Positions 54,634 through 64,000 of a stretch of DNA of 64,000 nucleotides are shown here, one piece after another. The notes beneath the pieces were generated by a model. That model made no database searches and had not been told where the DNA came from. It was given only the letters and a program-made list of their open reading frames with translations. Origin of the DNA: Polaribacter vadi (GTDB lineage: Bacteria > Bacteroidota > Bacteroidia > Flavobacteriales > Flavobacteriaceae); contig NZ_JAHKQL010000016.1 of the NCBI RefSeq assembly GCF_018861005.1, positions 1 to 64,000 of the forward strand, in the 5' to 3' direction. The position numbers were made by a program, and so were the translations under genes. Within the stretch, counting starts at the first letter, position 1, and each line of letters starts with the position of its first letter.

Positions 54634-55920
54634 TTATTCAGTACTTACTTTTTCTGATTCATTTTCATTTTCTTCAATATCTTCTGTTAAATCTAAGTTT
54701 CTTATTGTGGGGCTTACAATTCCTGTGGTAACAGCTGTAATTAAAGTCATTGTACCACCAAAAACAACAGCAGTAACTGGTCCTAATAATTTAGCAGCCA
54801 AACCACTTTCAAAAGCACCTAATTCGTTAGAAGAACCTACAAACATAGAATTTACTGAAGATACTCTACCACGCATTTCATCTGGAGTTTTTAATTGTAA
54901 AATAGTTTGTCTTATTACCATAGATATTCCGTCTGCAGCACCACTTATAAATAATGCTAAGAGACTTACCCAGAATATAGATGATAATCCAAAAGCGATA
55001 ATACTAAGTCCAAAAATAAAGACAGAAATCAACATTTTTTTACCTGTGTTTCTGTGAATGGGAATGTAAGTTGTAATAAACATAGTTAAAATACTACCCA
55101 TAGAAATAGACGCATTTAAAAGACCAAAACCTTCTGGCCCAACCTTTAAAATATCTTGAGCAAATACTGATAAAATAGCTACAGTACCACCAAATAAAAC
55201 AGCAATCATATCTAAACTTAAAGCTCCTAAAACTGCCTTGTTTTGAAACACAAACTTTACACCTACTTTTAAACTTTGCATCATTGGCTCACCAATTTTA
55301 GTATTTAAAATTGGTTTCTTTTTTATTTGAAAAAGGATTATTAAAGATAAAATTACAAGTATAAAGACTAAACAAAGTGTTTTATCAACACCAATCCAAC
55401 TGATAAAAAAACCTCCAAAAAGAGCTCCAGAAACAGAAGCTGTTTTCCAGGTACTTGTGCTCCAAGTTGCAGCATTATGATATATTTTTTTAGGAACTAA
55501 AAGTGCAACTAAAGAAAAAATTGTTGGTCCGAAAAAAGATCTTAGAAATCCACCAAAAAACACCAAACCATATATTGAGTATAAAATTGAATTTGTAGAC
55601 CAATTGTTAACAAAACTATCAGAAGTTAATAAAAACAAGCCCAAACTTATTAACGAAAAAGCTGCTGTACAAATGGCTAACAAGTTTCTTTTTTCGTTTT
55701 GATCTACAATATGACCCGCAAATAATGCCATAGAAAAAGCGGGTATAATTTCCATTAAACCAATTATACCTAAAGAAAGCGGATCTTTAGTAATGGAATA
55801 TACTTGCCATTCAATAACAATAAATTGCATAGACCACCCAAAAACTAATAGAAATCTTACCAATAAAAAAATATTAAATTCTCTTATTCTTAGTGCTGCA
55901 TAAGGGTCTTGTTTAGCCAT
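54634..55920 (-). CDS. MFS transporter
   Basis: 428 residues, 12 predicted transmembrane helices, MFS loop 2-3 signature in AGHIVDQNEKRNLL and a related segment MRGRVSSVNSMFVG in the second half (typical of EntS/MFS_3-like proteins). The C-terminus is acidic and cytoplasmic (DIEENENESEKVSTE). It probably exports siderophores, drugs or metabolites; substrate unknown. Two bases from the ACT-like gene upstream. Confidence 0.9.
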   Translation of the reverse strand: MAKQDPYAALRIREFNIFLLVRFLLVFGWSMQFIVIEWQVYSITKDPLSLGIIGLMEIIPAFSMALFAGHIVDQNEKRNLLAICTAAFSLISLGLFLLTSDSFVNNWSTNSILYSIYGLVFFGGFLRSFFGPTIFSLVALLVPKKIYHNAATWSTSTWKTASVSGALFGGFFISWIGVDKTLCLVFILVILSLIILFQIKKKPILNTKIGEPMMQSLKVGVKFVFQNKAVLGALSLDMIAVLFGGTVAILSVFAQDILKVGPEGFGLLNASISMGSILTMFITTYIPIHRNTGKKMLISVFIFGLSIIAFGLSSIFWVSLLALFISGAADGISMVIRQTILQLKTPDEMRGRVSSVNSMFVGSSNELGAFESGLAAKLLGPVTAVVFGGTMTLITAVTTGIVSPTIRNLDLTEDIEENENESEKVSTE

Positions 55921-55922
55921 AG

Positions 55923-56582
55923 TTAGCTTAATTTCATATCCATTAAAATGGCAAAAGTTTGGTTAATATCTTCTTCTTTTACAACAATAGTCATTTCATT
56001 TGTTGTAGAAATAATTTCTTGTAAAGGAATGTCTGCCCAAGCCAATTGCTTTAAAATAAAGTAATAAATACCAGATTGTTCTAAGTTTTCTTTTGGCAAC
56101 TTTATTGTAATAGATGCCAACTCTAACATACTATGTGTTAGTGTTTCATCTTCGAAAATTTCTTCTACGTAAGGTCTTAAGTTTTTACTTGTAACGATAT
56201 TTGTTTCGAAAATACCTTGAGAAACTGTTAAAAAGTAATCAGAATTCTCTGCAGATTTGGTTAAAATTTTTGCGATCTCTTTGAGTAAAGAAGGTGTATT
56301 TTTAAAAGTAAAATCGCATAAATCAGAACGTACAATTACATCACCTAAATCTAAAGCTAAACGTTTTATATTTTTTCTGATACGTAACTCACTTGCAGGT
56401 GAAAGTCTATTAATAGCCATCATTACTGCACCAACTTTTACATCCTTTTTTAAAATTTCGGAAACTTCTGGTAAAATAATTCTTGCTAAAGAAGAAACAT
56501 TTATCAACTTTTCATTTAAAGCTTCCTCTATAAATGGTGTTTTTCTAATTGTACTTTCAACAACTTCTTGTATTGTTTTCAT
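55923..56582 (-). CDS. ACT-domain-like protein (aspartate kinase-like annotation)
   Basis: 219 residues. The second half shows two ACT-like parts: VIVRSDLCDFTFKNTPSLLKEIAKILTK / SDYFLTVSQG (in pieces) and MLELASITIKLPKENLEQSGIYYFILKQLAWADIPLQEI (in pieces). The N-terminal part is a small HTH-like helix bundle. Databases sometimes call this aspartate kinase, but the kinase domain is absent. It probably senses a small molecule. Co-transcribed with the MFS gene. Confidence 0.75.
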   Translation of the reverse strand: MKTIQEVVESTIRKTPFIEEALNEKLINVSSLARIILPEVSEILKKDVKVGAVMMAINRLSPASELRIRKNIKRLALDLGDVIVRSDLCDFTFKNTPSLLKEIAKILTKSAENSDYFLTVSQGIFETNIVTSKNLRPYVEEIFEDETLTHSMLELASITIKLPKENLEQSGIYYFILKQLAWADIPLQEIISTTNEMTIVVKEEDINQTFAILMDMKLS

Positions 56583-56730
56583 AGTAAAAGTTTAAAATTA
56601 TAAATAATTGTTCAAAAATAAACAATTTTTATATATTAGAACGATTAGATGAAAATATACACCTTAAATATTCAAATTGTTTAATTTTAAACATCACGTT
56701 TAAAACTCTTTTTAAAAACTAGAAACTGTA

Positions 56731-57726
56731 TTAATCTAATTTATTGGTTAACTTATTAAATTCCTTTTTAGGATTTTTATTGCTATATAAAATTTTATAA
56801 ACTGTATCTATAATTGGTGTATTTGCCTTATTCTCTTCTTTAATTTTATAAGCACTGTTGGTTGCATAGTAACCTTCTGCAATCATACTCATTTCATGTT
56901 GCGCAGATCTTACAGTATATCCTTTACCAATCATATTACCAAACATTCTATTTCTACTAAATGTAGAATAGCCTGTTACTAACAAATCGCCTAAATACGC
57001 AGAGTTGTTAATGTTACGTTTCATTTTATGTACTTTTTTTATAAAACGTTTCATTTCTCTAATTGCATTACTCATTAATACAGACTGAAAATTATCTCCA
57101 TAACCCAAGCCATGAGCAATACCAGCTGCAATTGCGTAAATATTTTTTAGCATAGCTGCATATTCTGTACCAATAATATCATCAGAAATTGTAGCTTTTA
57201 TATACCAACTTTGTATGGCTTTTGCCATTTTTTCGGCTTTATTTTCGTCAATACATGCAATTGTTAGGTATGATAAACGCTCCATTGCTACTTCTTCTGC
57301 ATGACAAGGCCCTGTAATTACACCAATATTCTCTAGTGGAATATTAAAATGTTGATTAAAGTGCTCGCCAACAATTAAACCTGTTTCTGGCACAATACCT
57401 TTTATTGCAGAAAAGATTGTTTTATTATCTAAAGAAGCATTTACTTTATTGAGTTCTATGGTTAAAAAAGCAGACGGAATTGCAAAAATTAAAATATCAT
57501 AATTAGCAATTGTATAATTAATATCGCTAGATAAATCTAGTTTTTCTACTTGTAATTCAGCAGAACTTAAATATTTAGGATTGTGTTCATTTTCTTTGAT
57601 ATGTTTAATGGTTTGCTCATTACGCATATACCATCCTATACTATCTAAATTTTCCATCAACATTTTAATAATGGCTGTTGCCCAACTTCCACCTCCTAAA
57701 ACCGCTATTTTTTGATGTTCATCCAT
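56731..57726 (-). CDS. gpsA: Glycerol-3-phosphate dehydrogenase [NAD(P)+]
   Basis: 331 residues. N-terminal nucleotide fold KIAVLGGGSWATAIIKMLMEN, substrate region VITGPCHAEEVAM, GTEYAAMLKNIYAIAAGIAHGLGYGDN and LGDLLVTGYSTFSRNRMFGNMIG. It reduces dihydroxyacetone phosphate to glycerol 3-phosphate for phospholipid synthesis in the cytoplasm. Divergent from the esterase gene. Confidence 0.95.
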   Translation of the reverse strand: MDEHQKIAVLGGGSWATAIIKMLMENLDSIGWYMRNEQTIKHIKENEHNPKYLSSAELQVEKLDLSSDINYTIANYDILIFAIPSAFLTIELNKVNASLDNKTIFSAIKGIVPETGLIVGEHFNQHFNIPLENIGVITGPCHAEEVAMERLSYLTIACIDENKAEKMAKAIQSWYIKATISDDIIGTEYAAMLKNIYAIAAGIAHGLGYGDNFQSVLMSNAIREMKRFIKKVHKMKRNINNSAYLGDLLVTGYSTFSRNRMFGNMIGKGYTVRSAQHEMSMIAEGYYATNSAYKIKEENKANTPIIDTVYKILYSNKNPKKEFNKLTNKLD

Positions 57727-57793
57727 TAGTGTTTCATTTTAAAATCAAAAGTAATAAAAGTATTATCTATAGATGAATGCATTTGCGAATTAT

Positions 57794-57801
57794 TATATTT
57801 G
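57794..57801 (+). promoter_or_regulatory. -7 promoter element of the esterase gene
   Basis: TATATTTG, 23 bases upstream of the probable GTG start at 57825. Confidence 0.45.
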
Positions 57802-57824
57802 TGTAACGCTAATTTTTGTTTAAA

Positions 57825-58697
57825 GTGAAAACAATAGTTTCTTTTTTATTCAGTTTTTTACTTTTAATGATTGCTTGTAAAGGGCAATCTATAAAAAAAC
57901 CAAAAACTAAACCCAAAATAGTAAATAGTAAATCTACAAGAGCAGAAAACGCATCAATTTTAGATAAAGAATTTGTTATTAATGGTTTAAATGATAAATC
58001 TCATAAGGTTTGGGTTTATTTACCTCCTAACTACGATGCTACTTCTAAAAAATTCCCAGTAATTTATATGCACGATGCTCAGAATTTATTTGATATAGAA
58101 ACTGCTGCTTATGGTAAAGAATGGAGTGTAGATGAAACTCTAAACGAACTTTATAAAAATACTGGAAAAGGTTTTATAGTAGTTGGTATAGAAAATGGTG
58201 GTGATAAAAGAATTGAAGAATACACACCTTGGACTCACCCAAAATATGGAGGAGGAAAAGGTGCAATTTATGTAGATTTTTTAGTAAATGAGTTAAAACC
58301 TTTTATTGATAAAAATTACAGAACAAAGCCAAAAGCCAAACACACTGCTATAATTGGTAGCTCTTTAGGTGGATTAATTTCTTTTTACGGAGGTTTAAAA
58401 TATCCTGATGTTTTTGGTAAAATTGGCGCACTTTCTACATCATTTTGGTTTTCTAATAATGTGTATGCTTTTGCAAAACAAAATGGAAATCAGAAAAATA
58501 CAAAACTCTATCTTTTAATTGGTGGTGATGAAGGCAATACTATGTTACCAGACACCAAAAAAATGGAAAAACTTTTACTAAATACAGGTTTTCCTAGAGA
58601 AAATATAAAAACTAAAATTGTTTCTAAAGGACAACATAATGAAACCTTTTGGAGTGCAGAATTTTTAGATACGATTACTTACTTATACAAATTATAA
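57825..58697 (+). CDS. Esterase-family lipoprotein (alpha/beta hydrolase)
   Basis: 290 residues from a probable GTG at 57825; a TTG at 57816 would add three residues. Lipoprotein signal ([13 protein letters not shown]). Esterase D-like domain: [30 protein letters not shown], nucleophile [14 protein letters not shown], and [10 protein letters not shown] at the end. It probably hydrolyses esters, perhaps siderophore or polysaccharide acetyl esters, in the periplasm. The 3' end abuts the dut gene (two-base gap). Confidence 0.9.
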   Translation: MKTIVSFLFSFLLLMIACKGQSIKKPKTKPKIVNSKSTRAENASILDKEFVINGLNDKSHKVWVYLPPNYDATSKKFPVIYMHDAQNLFDIETAAYGKEWSVDETLNELYKNTGKGFIVVGIENGGDKRIEEYTPWTHPKYGGGKGAIYVDFLVNELKPFIDKNYRTKPKAKHTAIIGSSLGGLISFYGGLKYPDVFGKIGALSTSFWFSNNVYAFAKQNGNQKNTKLYLLIGGDEGNTMLPDTKKMEKLLLNTGFPRENIKTKIVSKGQHNETFWSAEFLDTITYLYKL

Positions 58698-58699
58698 CA

Positions 58700-59131
58700 A
58701 TGAACGTACAAATTATAAATAAATCAAAACACGCAACACCAAATTACGAAACAGAAGGTGCTGCAGGAATGGATTTAAGAGCAAACATCGATGATTCTAT
58801 AACTTTAAAACCTTTAGAACGAGCAATTGTAAAAACAGGTTTATTTATTGCTTTACCTGTTGGTTTTGAAGCACAAGTAAGACCAAGAAGTGGTTTGGCT
58901 GCAAAAAAAGGAATTACTGTTTTAAATTCTCCTGGTACTGTAGATGCTGATTATCGTGGAGAAATTGGAGTAATATTAGTTAATTTATCAAACGATGATT
59001 TTGTGATTAATGATGGCGAAAGAATTGCACAATTAATCATTGCAAAACACGAAAGAGCAATTTGGCAAGAAGTAGAAATACTTAGTGAAACTAAACGTGG
59101 TTCTGGAGGTTTTGGTAGTACTGGTGTTTAA
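58700..59131 (+). CDS. dut: dUTP diphosphatase
   Basis: 143 residues from the ATG at 58700; an earlier in-frame start at 58649 lies within the esterase gene. All five dUTPase motifs are visible: [42 protein letters not shown] and [11 protein letters not shown]. It hydrolyses dUTP to dUMP and pyrophosphate as a trimer. Followed by a small unknown gene at four bases. Confidence 0.96.
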   Translation: MNVQIINKSKHATPNYETEGAAGMDLRANIDDSITLKPLERAIVKTGLFIALPVGFEAQVRPRSGLAAKKGITVLNSPGTVDADYRGEIGVILVNLSNDDFVINDGERIAQLIIAKHERAIWQEVEILSETKRGSGGFGSTGV

Positions 59132-59134
59132 AAA

Positions 59135-59500
59135 ATGGATGAAATTGAATTACAACCTTTAAGAATTACTGGTAGTTGGAATGTAGAATGGAATTTATTC
59201 TACGAAGTTGATCCTTCTAAAGAAACTATGCATTATTTAGATTCTAGCTCTCTTTTACACCTAAATAATTATAGTTTAATGCGTGCTATAAATTTAGATT
59301 TTAGGCCAGAAAATGATATAAATGGTTACTTTTATTTACGTGTAATTAATTTAACTAAAAATGTAAATTCTAGAACTCATAAAATTTCTTTTGATGCAGA
59401 TTGGGACAATTTATACTTCGAATTAAAATCTAAAAGTAGAATTAAAATTGTAAAAGAAATAGAAAGATTAGTTAGAGAAATTCCTCCTTTTAAAGGATAA
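59135..59500 (+). CDS. Conserved hypothetical protein
   Basis: 121 residues, no signal peptide. Beginning MDEIELQPLRITGSWNVEWNL, beta-rich, ending IKIVKEIERLVREIPPFKG. Family not recognised. It follows dut at four bases, so co-transcribed. Confidence 0.75.
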   Translation: MDEIELQPLRITGSWNVEWNLFYEVDPSKETMHYLDSSSLLHLNNYSLMRAINLDFRPENDINGYFYLRVINLTKNVNSRTHKISFDADWDNLYFELKSKSRIKIVKEIERLVREIPPFKG

Positions 59501-59525
59501 AATATAAACAAAATAAATTTAAATT

Positions 59526-59678
59526 ATGATTTTAGGTGTATGTGAATGGCTGAGTACAAAAACACAATTTTCAGCAAAAAATATTAGAATATTATTTGTG
59601 TTAACAGTTTTATTGGCTGGTTTTGGTATTGGTGCGTATTTAATTCTTTGGTTGGTAAAAATATTTTCTAAAGAATAA
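59526..59678 (+). CDS. PspC-domain-like small membrane protein
   Basis: 50 residues, ATG at 59526, stop at 59676-59678, 25 bases after the previous gene. The protein has the PspC pattern: ILGVCEWLSTKTQFSAKNIR, then a membrane helix (LFVLTVLLAGFGIGAYLILWLV) and a short basic end. PspC proteins are inner membrane stress sensors in other bacteria; the role here is unknown. Probably in a unit with dut. Confidence 0.8.
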   Translation: MILGVCEWLSTKTQFSAKNIRILFVLTVLLAGFGIGAYLILWLVKIFSKE

Positions 59679-59679
59679 T

Positions 59680-60219
59680 TTAATCTAAATTTTTATAAAC
59701 TTGACTTATTTTTCTCATTTCTTTAAACATTAAATCAAAAGGTAAAAAGTTGTGAGAATGGTATTTAAAACCTAGCTTTTTATAAAACTCAAAGGCTTGT
59801 GGCTGTGCATTCATAGCTTCAAGCCATATTATTTTATAGCCTCTTTTTATTAAATCTTCTTCTAACCAATTAAGTATTTTTTTGCCTAACCCTTTTCCTT
59901 GTGTTTTTTGATGCAAGTAAATTCGATGTAATTTAACCTGTTTATCTTCCTCTAAACCTGCTAACTTTTCATTCCAAATAATTCTTAAATTACCAATAAT
60001 TTCATCATCAAAAATAATAAAATAATAGTCTGAATTTGGCTGAGCTAGCTCTTTTAAAACATTTTCCTTGTTGTATTGAGATTTAACATACCAATCTCCA
60101 GAATCTTCCCAAAAATGATGATAAGCAGCAGGATATACTTCTTTCATCAACTTAAAAAGAGTTACTGTATCATTACTAGTAATTGTTCTTAAAAATAAAT
60201 TTTCTGATATTTTAATCAT
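59680..60219 (-). CDS. GNAT-family acetyltransferase
   Basis: 179 residues. Motif A LHRIYLHQKTQGKGLGKKIL with QGKGLG, then WLEAMNAQPQAFEFYKKLGF. Cytoplasmic; substrate unknown. Downstream of recA on the same strand but separated by a terminator. The stop is two bases from the converging PspC-like gene. Confidence 0.92.
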   Translation of the reverse strand: MIKISENLFLRTITSNDTVTLFKLMKEVYPAAYHHFWEDSGDWYVKSQYNKENVLKELAQPNSDYYFIIFDDEIIGNLRIIWNEKLAGLEEDKQVKLHRIYLHQKTQGKGLGKKILNWLEEDLIKRGYKIIWLEAMNAQPQAFEFYKKLGFKYHSHNFLPFDLMFKEMRKISQVYKNLD

Positions 60220-60231
60220 TTCATAAAAAAT

Positions 60232-60270
60232 AAAAAACTGCTACTGGTTGATTACTCCAATAGCAGTTTA
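60232..60270 (-). terminator. Intrinsic terminator after recA
   Basis: ACTGCTACTGG (60237-60247) with CCAATAGCAGT (60257-60267), one mismatch. On the minus strand the stem is followed by a T run. It separates recA from the GNAT gene. Confidence 0.8.
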
Positions 60271-60293
60271 ATAATAGTTAGAACTTTTAATAC

Positions 60294-61301
60294 TTAATCT
60301 TGATTTTCAATAGCTTCTTTTATTTTCTTTTCTAACTCCTCCATTAAATCTGGATTATCTTTTATTAAGCCTTTTACAGAATCTCTTCCTTGTCCTAATT
60401 TAGTTTCTCCATAACTAAACCAAGAACCGCTTTTCTTTACAATACCTAATTCTACACCAATATCTAAAATTTCACCAACTTTAGATATTCCTTGACCATA
60501 CATAATATCAAATTCTGCAATCTGAAAAGGTGGTGCTACTTTATTTTTAACAACTTTAACTTTGGTGCTGTTACCAATAACTCTATCTCCATCTTTAATT
60601 TGCGTTCTTCTTCTAATATCTAAACGTACAGAAGCATAGAATTTTAATGCATTACCACCAGTTGTTGTTTCTGGATTACCAAACATTACTCCAATTTTTT
60701 CTCTTAATTGGTTAATAAAGATAACTGTACAATTAGTTTTAGAAATTGTACCTGTTAATTTACGTAATGCCTGACTCATTAAACGTGCATGTAAACCCAT
60801 TTTAGAGTCACCCATTTCACCTTCAATTTCAGATTTTGGTGTTAACGCTGCAACAGAATCAATTACAACAATATCTATTGCACCAGATCTTATTAAATTG
60901 TCTGCTATTTCTAAAGCTTGCTCACCATGATCTGGCTGAGAGATAATTAAATTATCGATATCTACACCTAAATTTTCTGCATAAAACTTATCGAAAGCGT
61001 GTTCTGCATCTATAAATGCTGCAATACCACCTGCTTTTTGTGCTTCTGCAATTGCGTGTATAGTTAAAGTTGTTTTACCAGAAGATTCTGGACCATAAAT
61101 TTCAATAACTCTACCTCTTGGATAACCACCAACTCCTAAAGCTAAATCTAACCCTAAAGAACCAGATGAAATAGCATCTACATCTTCTGTTACTACATCT
61201 CCTAATTTCATTACAGAACCTTTACCATACGTTTTATCTAGCTTATCTAGAGTAAGTTGTAGGGCTTTTAGTTTTGCTGCCTTTTCTTTATCTGCTGCCA
61301 T
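60294..61301 (-). CDS. recA: Recombinase RecA
   Basis: 335 residues. Walker [10 protein letters not shown], Walker B-type strand [15 protein letters not shown], loop L1 and L2 region, and [22 protein letters not shown] (parts). ATP-dependent strand exchange, LexA-type co-protease activity is possible where LexA exists. Monocistronic with own terminator. Confidence 0.97.
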   Translation of the reverse strand: MAADKEKAAKLKALQLTLDKLDKTYGKGSVMKLGDVVTEDVDAISSGSLGLDLALGVGGYPRGRVIEIYGPESSGKTTLTIHAIAEAQKAGGIAAFIDAEHAFDKFYAENLGVDIDNLIISQPDHGEQALEIADNLIRSGAIDIVVIDSVAALTPKSEIEGEMGDSKMGLHARLMSQALRKLTGTISKTNCTVIFINQLREKIGVMFGNPETTTGGNALKFYASVRLDIRRRTQIKDGDRVIGNSTKVKVVKNKVAPPFQIAEFDIMYGQGISKVGEILDIGVELGIVKKSGSWFSYGETKLGQGRDSVKGLIKDNPDLMEELEKKIKEAIENQD

Positions 61302-61413
61302 AAATTATGCTTAATTTTTAAATTTTTCAGTTGCACAAGTTACAAAAAACAACTTCTACTTTCCTAATAAATTTTTGGCTATTTTGTAGTATTTTTACAC
61401 AAAAAGTAAAAGT

Positions 61414-62205
61414 ATGGATTCTATTGTTTTTTTAAATGATTTAAACAGTTCTGTTAGCATAGAAAAAGGAGAATTAATTAGTTATCAAAAAGATAATCAA
61501 GAATATATTCATCAAAAAGGAAATAAAGGTTGGCGAAAATCTGACGATGAAATGTTTCCTGTAATTGGGCCAACTGCTAAAAATAATTTTAGAGTTCACA
61601 CCAAAAATGGTGATGCTATTCAAGATCAGCATGGTTTGTTAAGAGAAATGGATTATGAATTAATTTCTGCTGATAAAACAAGTGCAAATTTTATCAAAAA
61701 ATATAAAAAAGATACTGAAATCAAGAACAGTAAGTTTCCTGAAAAATCTACGGAAGAATTTTTAAAATGGCCTTTCAATTTTACTTTCGAAAAGAATTTT
61801 AAATTAGAAAACGACGTTTTAACTATCGATTTTATCATTACTTCTGATGAAAATATGCCTTTTATGTTGGGTTATCATCCTGCTTTTTTATTATCAGACA
61901 CTGGTACTGAAACTTTAGAAACTGGTGATGAAAAAATAACTTTAGCAGATATTTACAAAGCAGGTTCTAATGCATTTCCTGTTTTAGGTACAGATAAAAT
62001 AATTCTAAAAAATACTATTAAAAACGATGTAGAAATTACAACTGATGGTTTTAACAATTTTATGCTTTGGACCGAAGTTGATAACATGCTTTGTATTGAG
62101 CCAATAACTCAATATACTTCTTACACAGATCAGAAATTTTCGGAAGAAAATATGACTTTATCTAAAGGTAAAAATAACTTTTCAGTAACAATAAAGGTTT
62201 TATAA
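61414..62205 (+). CDS. Aldose 1-epimerase-like protein
   Basis: 263 residues, no signal peptide. Galactose mutarotase-like fold: HGLLREMDYELISADKTSANF, FTFEKNFKLENDVLTIDF, MPFMLGYHPAFLLSD (with the active-site-type His) and CIEPITQYTSYTDQKF. It resembles the LacX/aldose epimerase subgroup. Carbohydrate substrate not predicted. Confidence 0.88.
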   Translation: MDSIVFLNDLNSSVSIEKGELISYQKDNQEYIHQKGNKGWRKSDDEMFPVIGPTAKNNFRVHTKNGDAIQDQHGLLREMDYELISADKTSANFIKKYKKDTEIKNSKFPEKSTEEFLKWPFNFTFEKNFKLENDVLTIDFIITSDENMPFMLGYHPAFLLSDTGTETLETGDEKITLADIYKAGSNAFPVLGTDKIILKNTIKNDVEITTDGFNNFMLWTEVDNMLCIEPITQYTSYTDQKFSEENMTLSKGKNNFSVTIKVL

Positions 62206-62251
62206 ATTATCACCTTTGATTCTTTTACGCAACTAAAATTTTTTATTTAGT

Positions 62252-63706
62252 ATGAAAAAGGATCTTTTATTTTTTCTGTTTGCTGTTATACTAATTTGTA
62301 AAATTTATTATTGGTTTTTTGTTTTTCCGAATGTAGATGAAGCTTATTATTGGTTTTGGGGGCAATACCCAGATATTTCTTATCACGATCATCCTGCTTT
62401 GCAAGCATTGATTCAAGCTGTATTTTCTAAGATTTTTGGCACTTCTTATTTTGCTTTACGATTACCAGTTATTATTTGTTGTTTTATAATTGGTTATATT
62501 TTACATCAATTTGCAAAAAAATTAGCGTTCAAAAATAAAAATTTAGCAATAGGTTTATTTTTTGCTTGTCCTTTGTTTTTTCTTTTTACAACCTATGCTT
62601 GGAACGATTATCTGTTAATAACAAATTGCATAATTTCTGGATATTTTTTTATCAATTTTTTAAATGATATTTGGTTGGATAAAAAAGGGAAAACTACTGA
62701 TATTTTTCTAGGAAGTCTCTTTTTTGGTTTGGCTATTTTATCGAAATACAATGCAGTTTTTTTAGGTTTAGGAATCTTTTTTCTGCTCATTTTAAACAAG
62801 AAGTTTCACAAAATATTTAAAGATTATCGATTTTATATAAGTTTATTAATTGTTGCTATTTTAAGTTCGCCTATTATTTATTGGAACACAAAAAACAAAT
62901 TTGGTTCTTTCGAATTTAATATTCAACAAAGAACTTTAGACCCAATTATTAATGAATTTAATTTGTTTGGAGGAAATTATTTGGGCTTTATTTTTGGCAG
63001 TATTTTAATGTTATCACCATTTTTTTGTTGGGCAATTTTTAAGGTATTTAAAGATTTTAAAAAGTTAGAAAATAAATCTTCTTATCAAATTGTGTACACC
63101 AAATTTGCAATTGCCATTTTTTCTGCATCGTCCATTGTGTTTTTATTCTTTTCGCTTTTTTCTAATGTTTTGTTTTATTGGAACATTGTTGGCTTGTTAT
63201 TTATCACATTTTTAGCAAGTAATTATATCATCAAAAAAAAGAAAATTATAATCACTTTAAGTTATTCTGCTTTTGGTGTTTTTTGTATTATTTTTCATTT
63301 TGGTGTTGTACCCTTAACATCAGTTTTTGGAGGTTCTGACAGAGATAATATTTATCATTATGGATGGAAAAAAATAGGAAATGAAGTTAAAAAACTGCAA
63401 ACATCTAAAACAATTCCAATTGTAACTTCTAATTACAGAAGTGCATCTTTATTGGCTTTTGAGCTAAATAATCCAAAAATATTTTCATATTCTAAACGAT
63501 TTGATCAGTTTGATTATTGGAGTAAAAACGTACAATATAAAACCAATACTGAAGGTATTATTTTAACTGATGAAAATGATGGTGTTATGTTAAATGATGA
63601 AATTAAGGCATTATTCAACAAAATAACTTTTGTAGATACTTTAAACATAGAAAAATACGGTTATAAAATTAAAGCGTATTATTTGTACAAAGGTGTGTTT
63701 AAGTAA
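62252..63706 (+). CDS. GT39-like (PMT_2) membrane glycosyltransferase
   Basis: 484 residues, about 10-11 transmembrane helices. NVDEAYYWFWGQYPDISYHDHPAL contains the D-E region of PMT/ArnT-type glycosyltransferases (seen in parts), then YFALRLPVIICC. A soluble C-terminal domain follows the last helix (about 375-484). It likely moves sugars from a lipid carrier onto lipids or proteins outside the inner membrane. Confidence 0.9.
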   Translation: MKKDLLFFLFAVILICKIYYWFFVFPNVDEAYYWFWGQYPDISYHDHPALQALIQAVFSKIFGTSYFALRLPVIICCFIIGYILHQFAKKLAFKNKNLAIGLFFACPLFFLFTTYAWNDYLLITNCIISGYFFINFLNDIWLDKKGKTTDIFLGSLFFGLAILSKYNAVFLGLGIFFLLILNKKFHKIFKDYRFYISLLIVAILSSPIIYWNTKNKFGSFEFNIQQRTLDPIINEFNLFGGNYLGFIFGSILMLSPFFCWAIFKVFKDFKKLENKSSYQIVYTKFAIAIFSASSIVFLFFSLFSNVLFYWNIVGLLFITFLASNYIIKKKKIIITLSYSAFGVFCIIFHFGVVPLTSVFGGSDRDNIYHYGWKKIGNEVKKLQTSKTIPIVTSNYRSASLLAFELNNPKIFSYSKRFDQFDYWSKNVQYKTNTEGIILTDENDGVMLNDEIKALFNKITFVDTLNIEKYGYKIKAYYLYKGVFK

Positions 63707-63738
63707 ACGTATTTTTGCTTTTTAAAAGTTTATTTATC

Positions 63739-64000
63739 TTGATAAAACATCGTCATTTTATATTGCATAAACCTTATGGTTATTTGTCTCAATTTATAAA
63801 CAACCAAACCAAAAGGAAGAAAAAATTGTTAGGAGAATTACACGATTTTCCTGAAGGAACTATGGCAATTGGTCGTTTAGATTTTGCTTCTGAAGGTTTA
63901 CTTTTATTAACCACAGATGGCAAAGTATCTGCAGAAATTAGAAGTAATAAGTACGAAAAAGAATATTATGTTCAGGTTGATGGGATCATCACTCAAAAAG
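63739..64000 (+). CDS. RNA pseudouridine synthase (RsuA/RluE-like), partial
   Basis: The gene is cut by the window end; only about 87 residues are visible. Probable TTG start at 63739 (MIKHRHFILHKPYGYLS), although a TTG at 63715 is also in frame. The catalytic motif IGRLDFASEGLLLLTTDG, with its conserved aspartate, identifies a RsuA-family pseudouridine synthase; an RluE-like protein is the likeliest. Confidence 0.85.
   Translation, partial: MIKHRHFILHKPYGYLSQFINNQTKRKKKLLGELHDFPEGTMAIGRLDFASEGLLLLTTDGKVSAEIRSNKYEKEYYVQVDGIITQK

Noticed and set aside
55923..56582. Aspartate kinase
   Set aside because: The kinase domain is missing; only ACT-like parts are present.

Overview
The window looks like chromosomal DNA from a marine member of the Flavobacteriaceae (Polaribacter/Tenacibaculum-like). 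The evidence is a very AT-rich sequence, TAnnTTTG-type -7 promoter elements, short intergenic gaps, many Bacteroidota-type lipoproteins, a protein with a type IX secretion C-terminal domain and a polysaccharide lyase family 6 (alginate lyase-type) enzyme. Genus and species are inferred, not proven. No CRISPR array, rRNA or intact insertion sequence was seen.

Layout. 1-2.4 kb: the end of an integrated mobile element (small HTH/excisionase-like gene, IntDOT-like tyrosine recombinase) against a tRNA gene with a CAT anticodon (Ile2-like). 2.4-10.2 kb: a polyprenyl synthetase, then a TetR regulator with a tripartite RND efflux operon (TolC-like, adaptor, permease), with a palindrome at the TetR promoter as likely operator. 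10.2-11.2 kb: two unknown small genes.

11.3-26.4 kb is the most unusual part: eight genes, all predicted to be exported or membrane-bound. They are three caspase-like (peptidase C14) proteins (caspase-TPR; beta-propeller-caspase; caspase-DUF4384), a short RHS/YD-repeat protein, a FecR-like protein, a CHASE2 membrane protein, a lipoprotein and a protein with a barrel-like C-terminus. The tripeptide Ser-Arg-Gly recurs nine times in five of the proteins, mostly in linkers, and all three caspases carry an Arg-Gly-Thr site in a linker. This suggests an envelope proteolytic cascade sensed through CHASE2/FecR-like proteins and executed by Arg-specific caspases. This is inference.

26.5-38 kb: RecX, small lipoproteins, a single-cysteine thioredoxin-like protein, an ABC ATPase, an AraC regulator, a GreA-like protein, the PL6 lyase (with a perfect 18-bp palindrome at its promoter), YceI-like, FAD oxidoreductase, GNAT and DNA polymerase IV. 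38-41.3 kb: two YHYH-domain lipoproteins with a MORN-repeat lipoprotein and a membrane-anchored protein, in two units sharing a bipartite promoter-like motif. 41.4-64 kb is mostly housekeeping: gdhA, pheS, NhaC antiporter, glycerol catabolism (glpK, PPOX-family protein, glpD), CPBP protease, glycosyltransferase, DUF547, MFS transporter, ACT-like protein, gpsA, esterase, dut, a 50-residue PspC-like gene, GNAT, recA, aldose epimerase-like, GT39-like transferase and a pseudouridine synthase cut by the window end.
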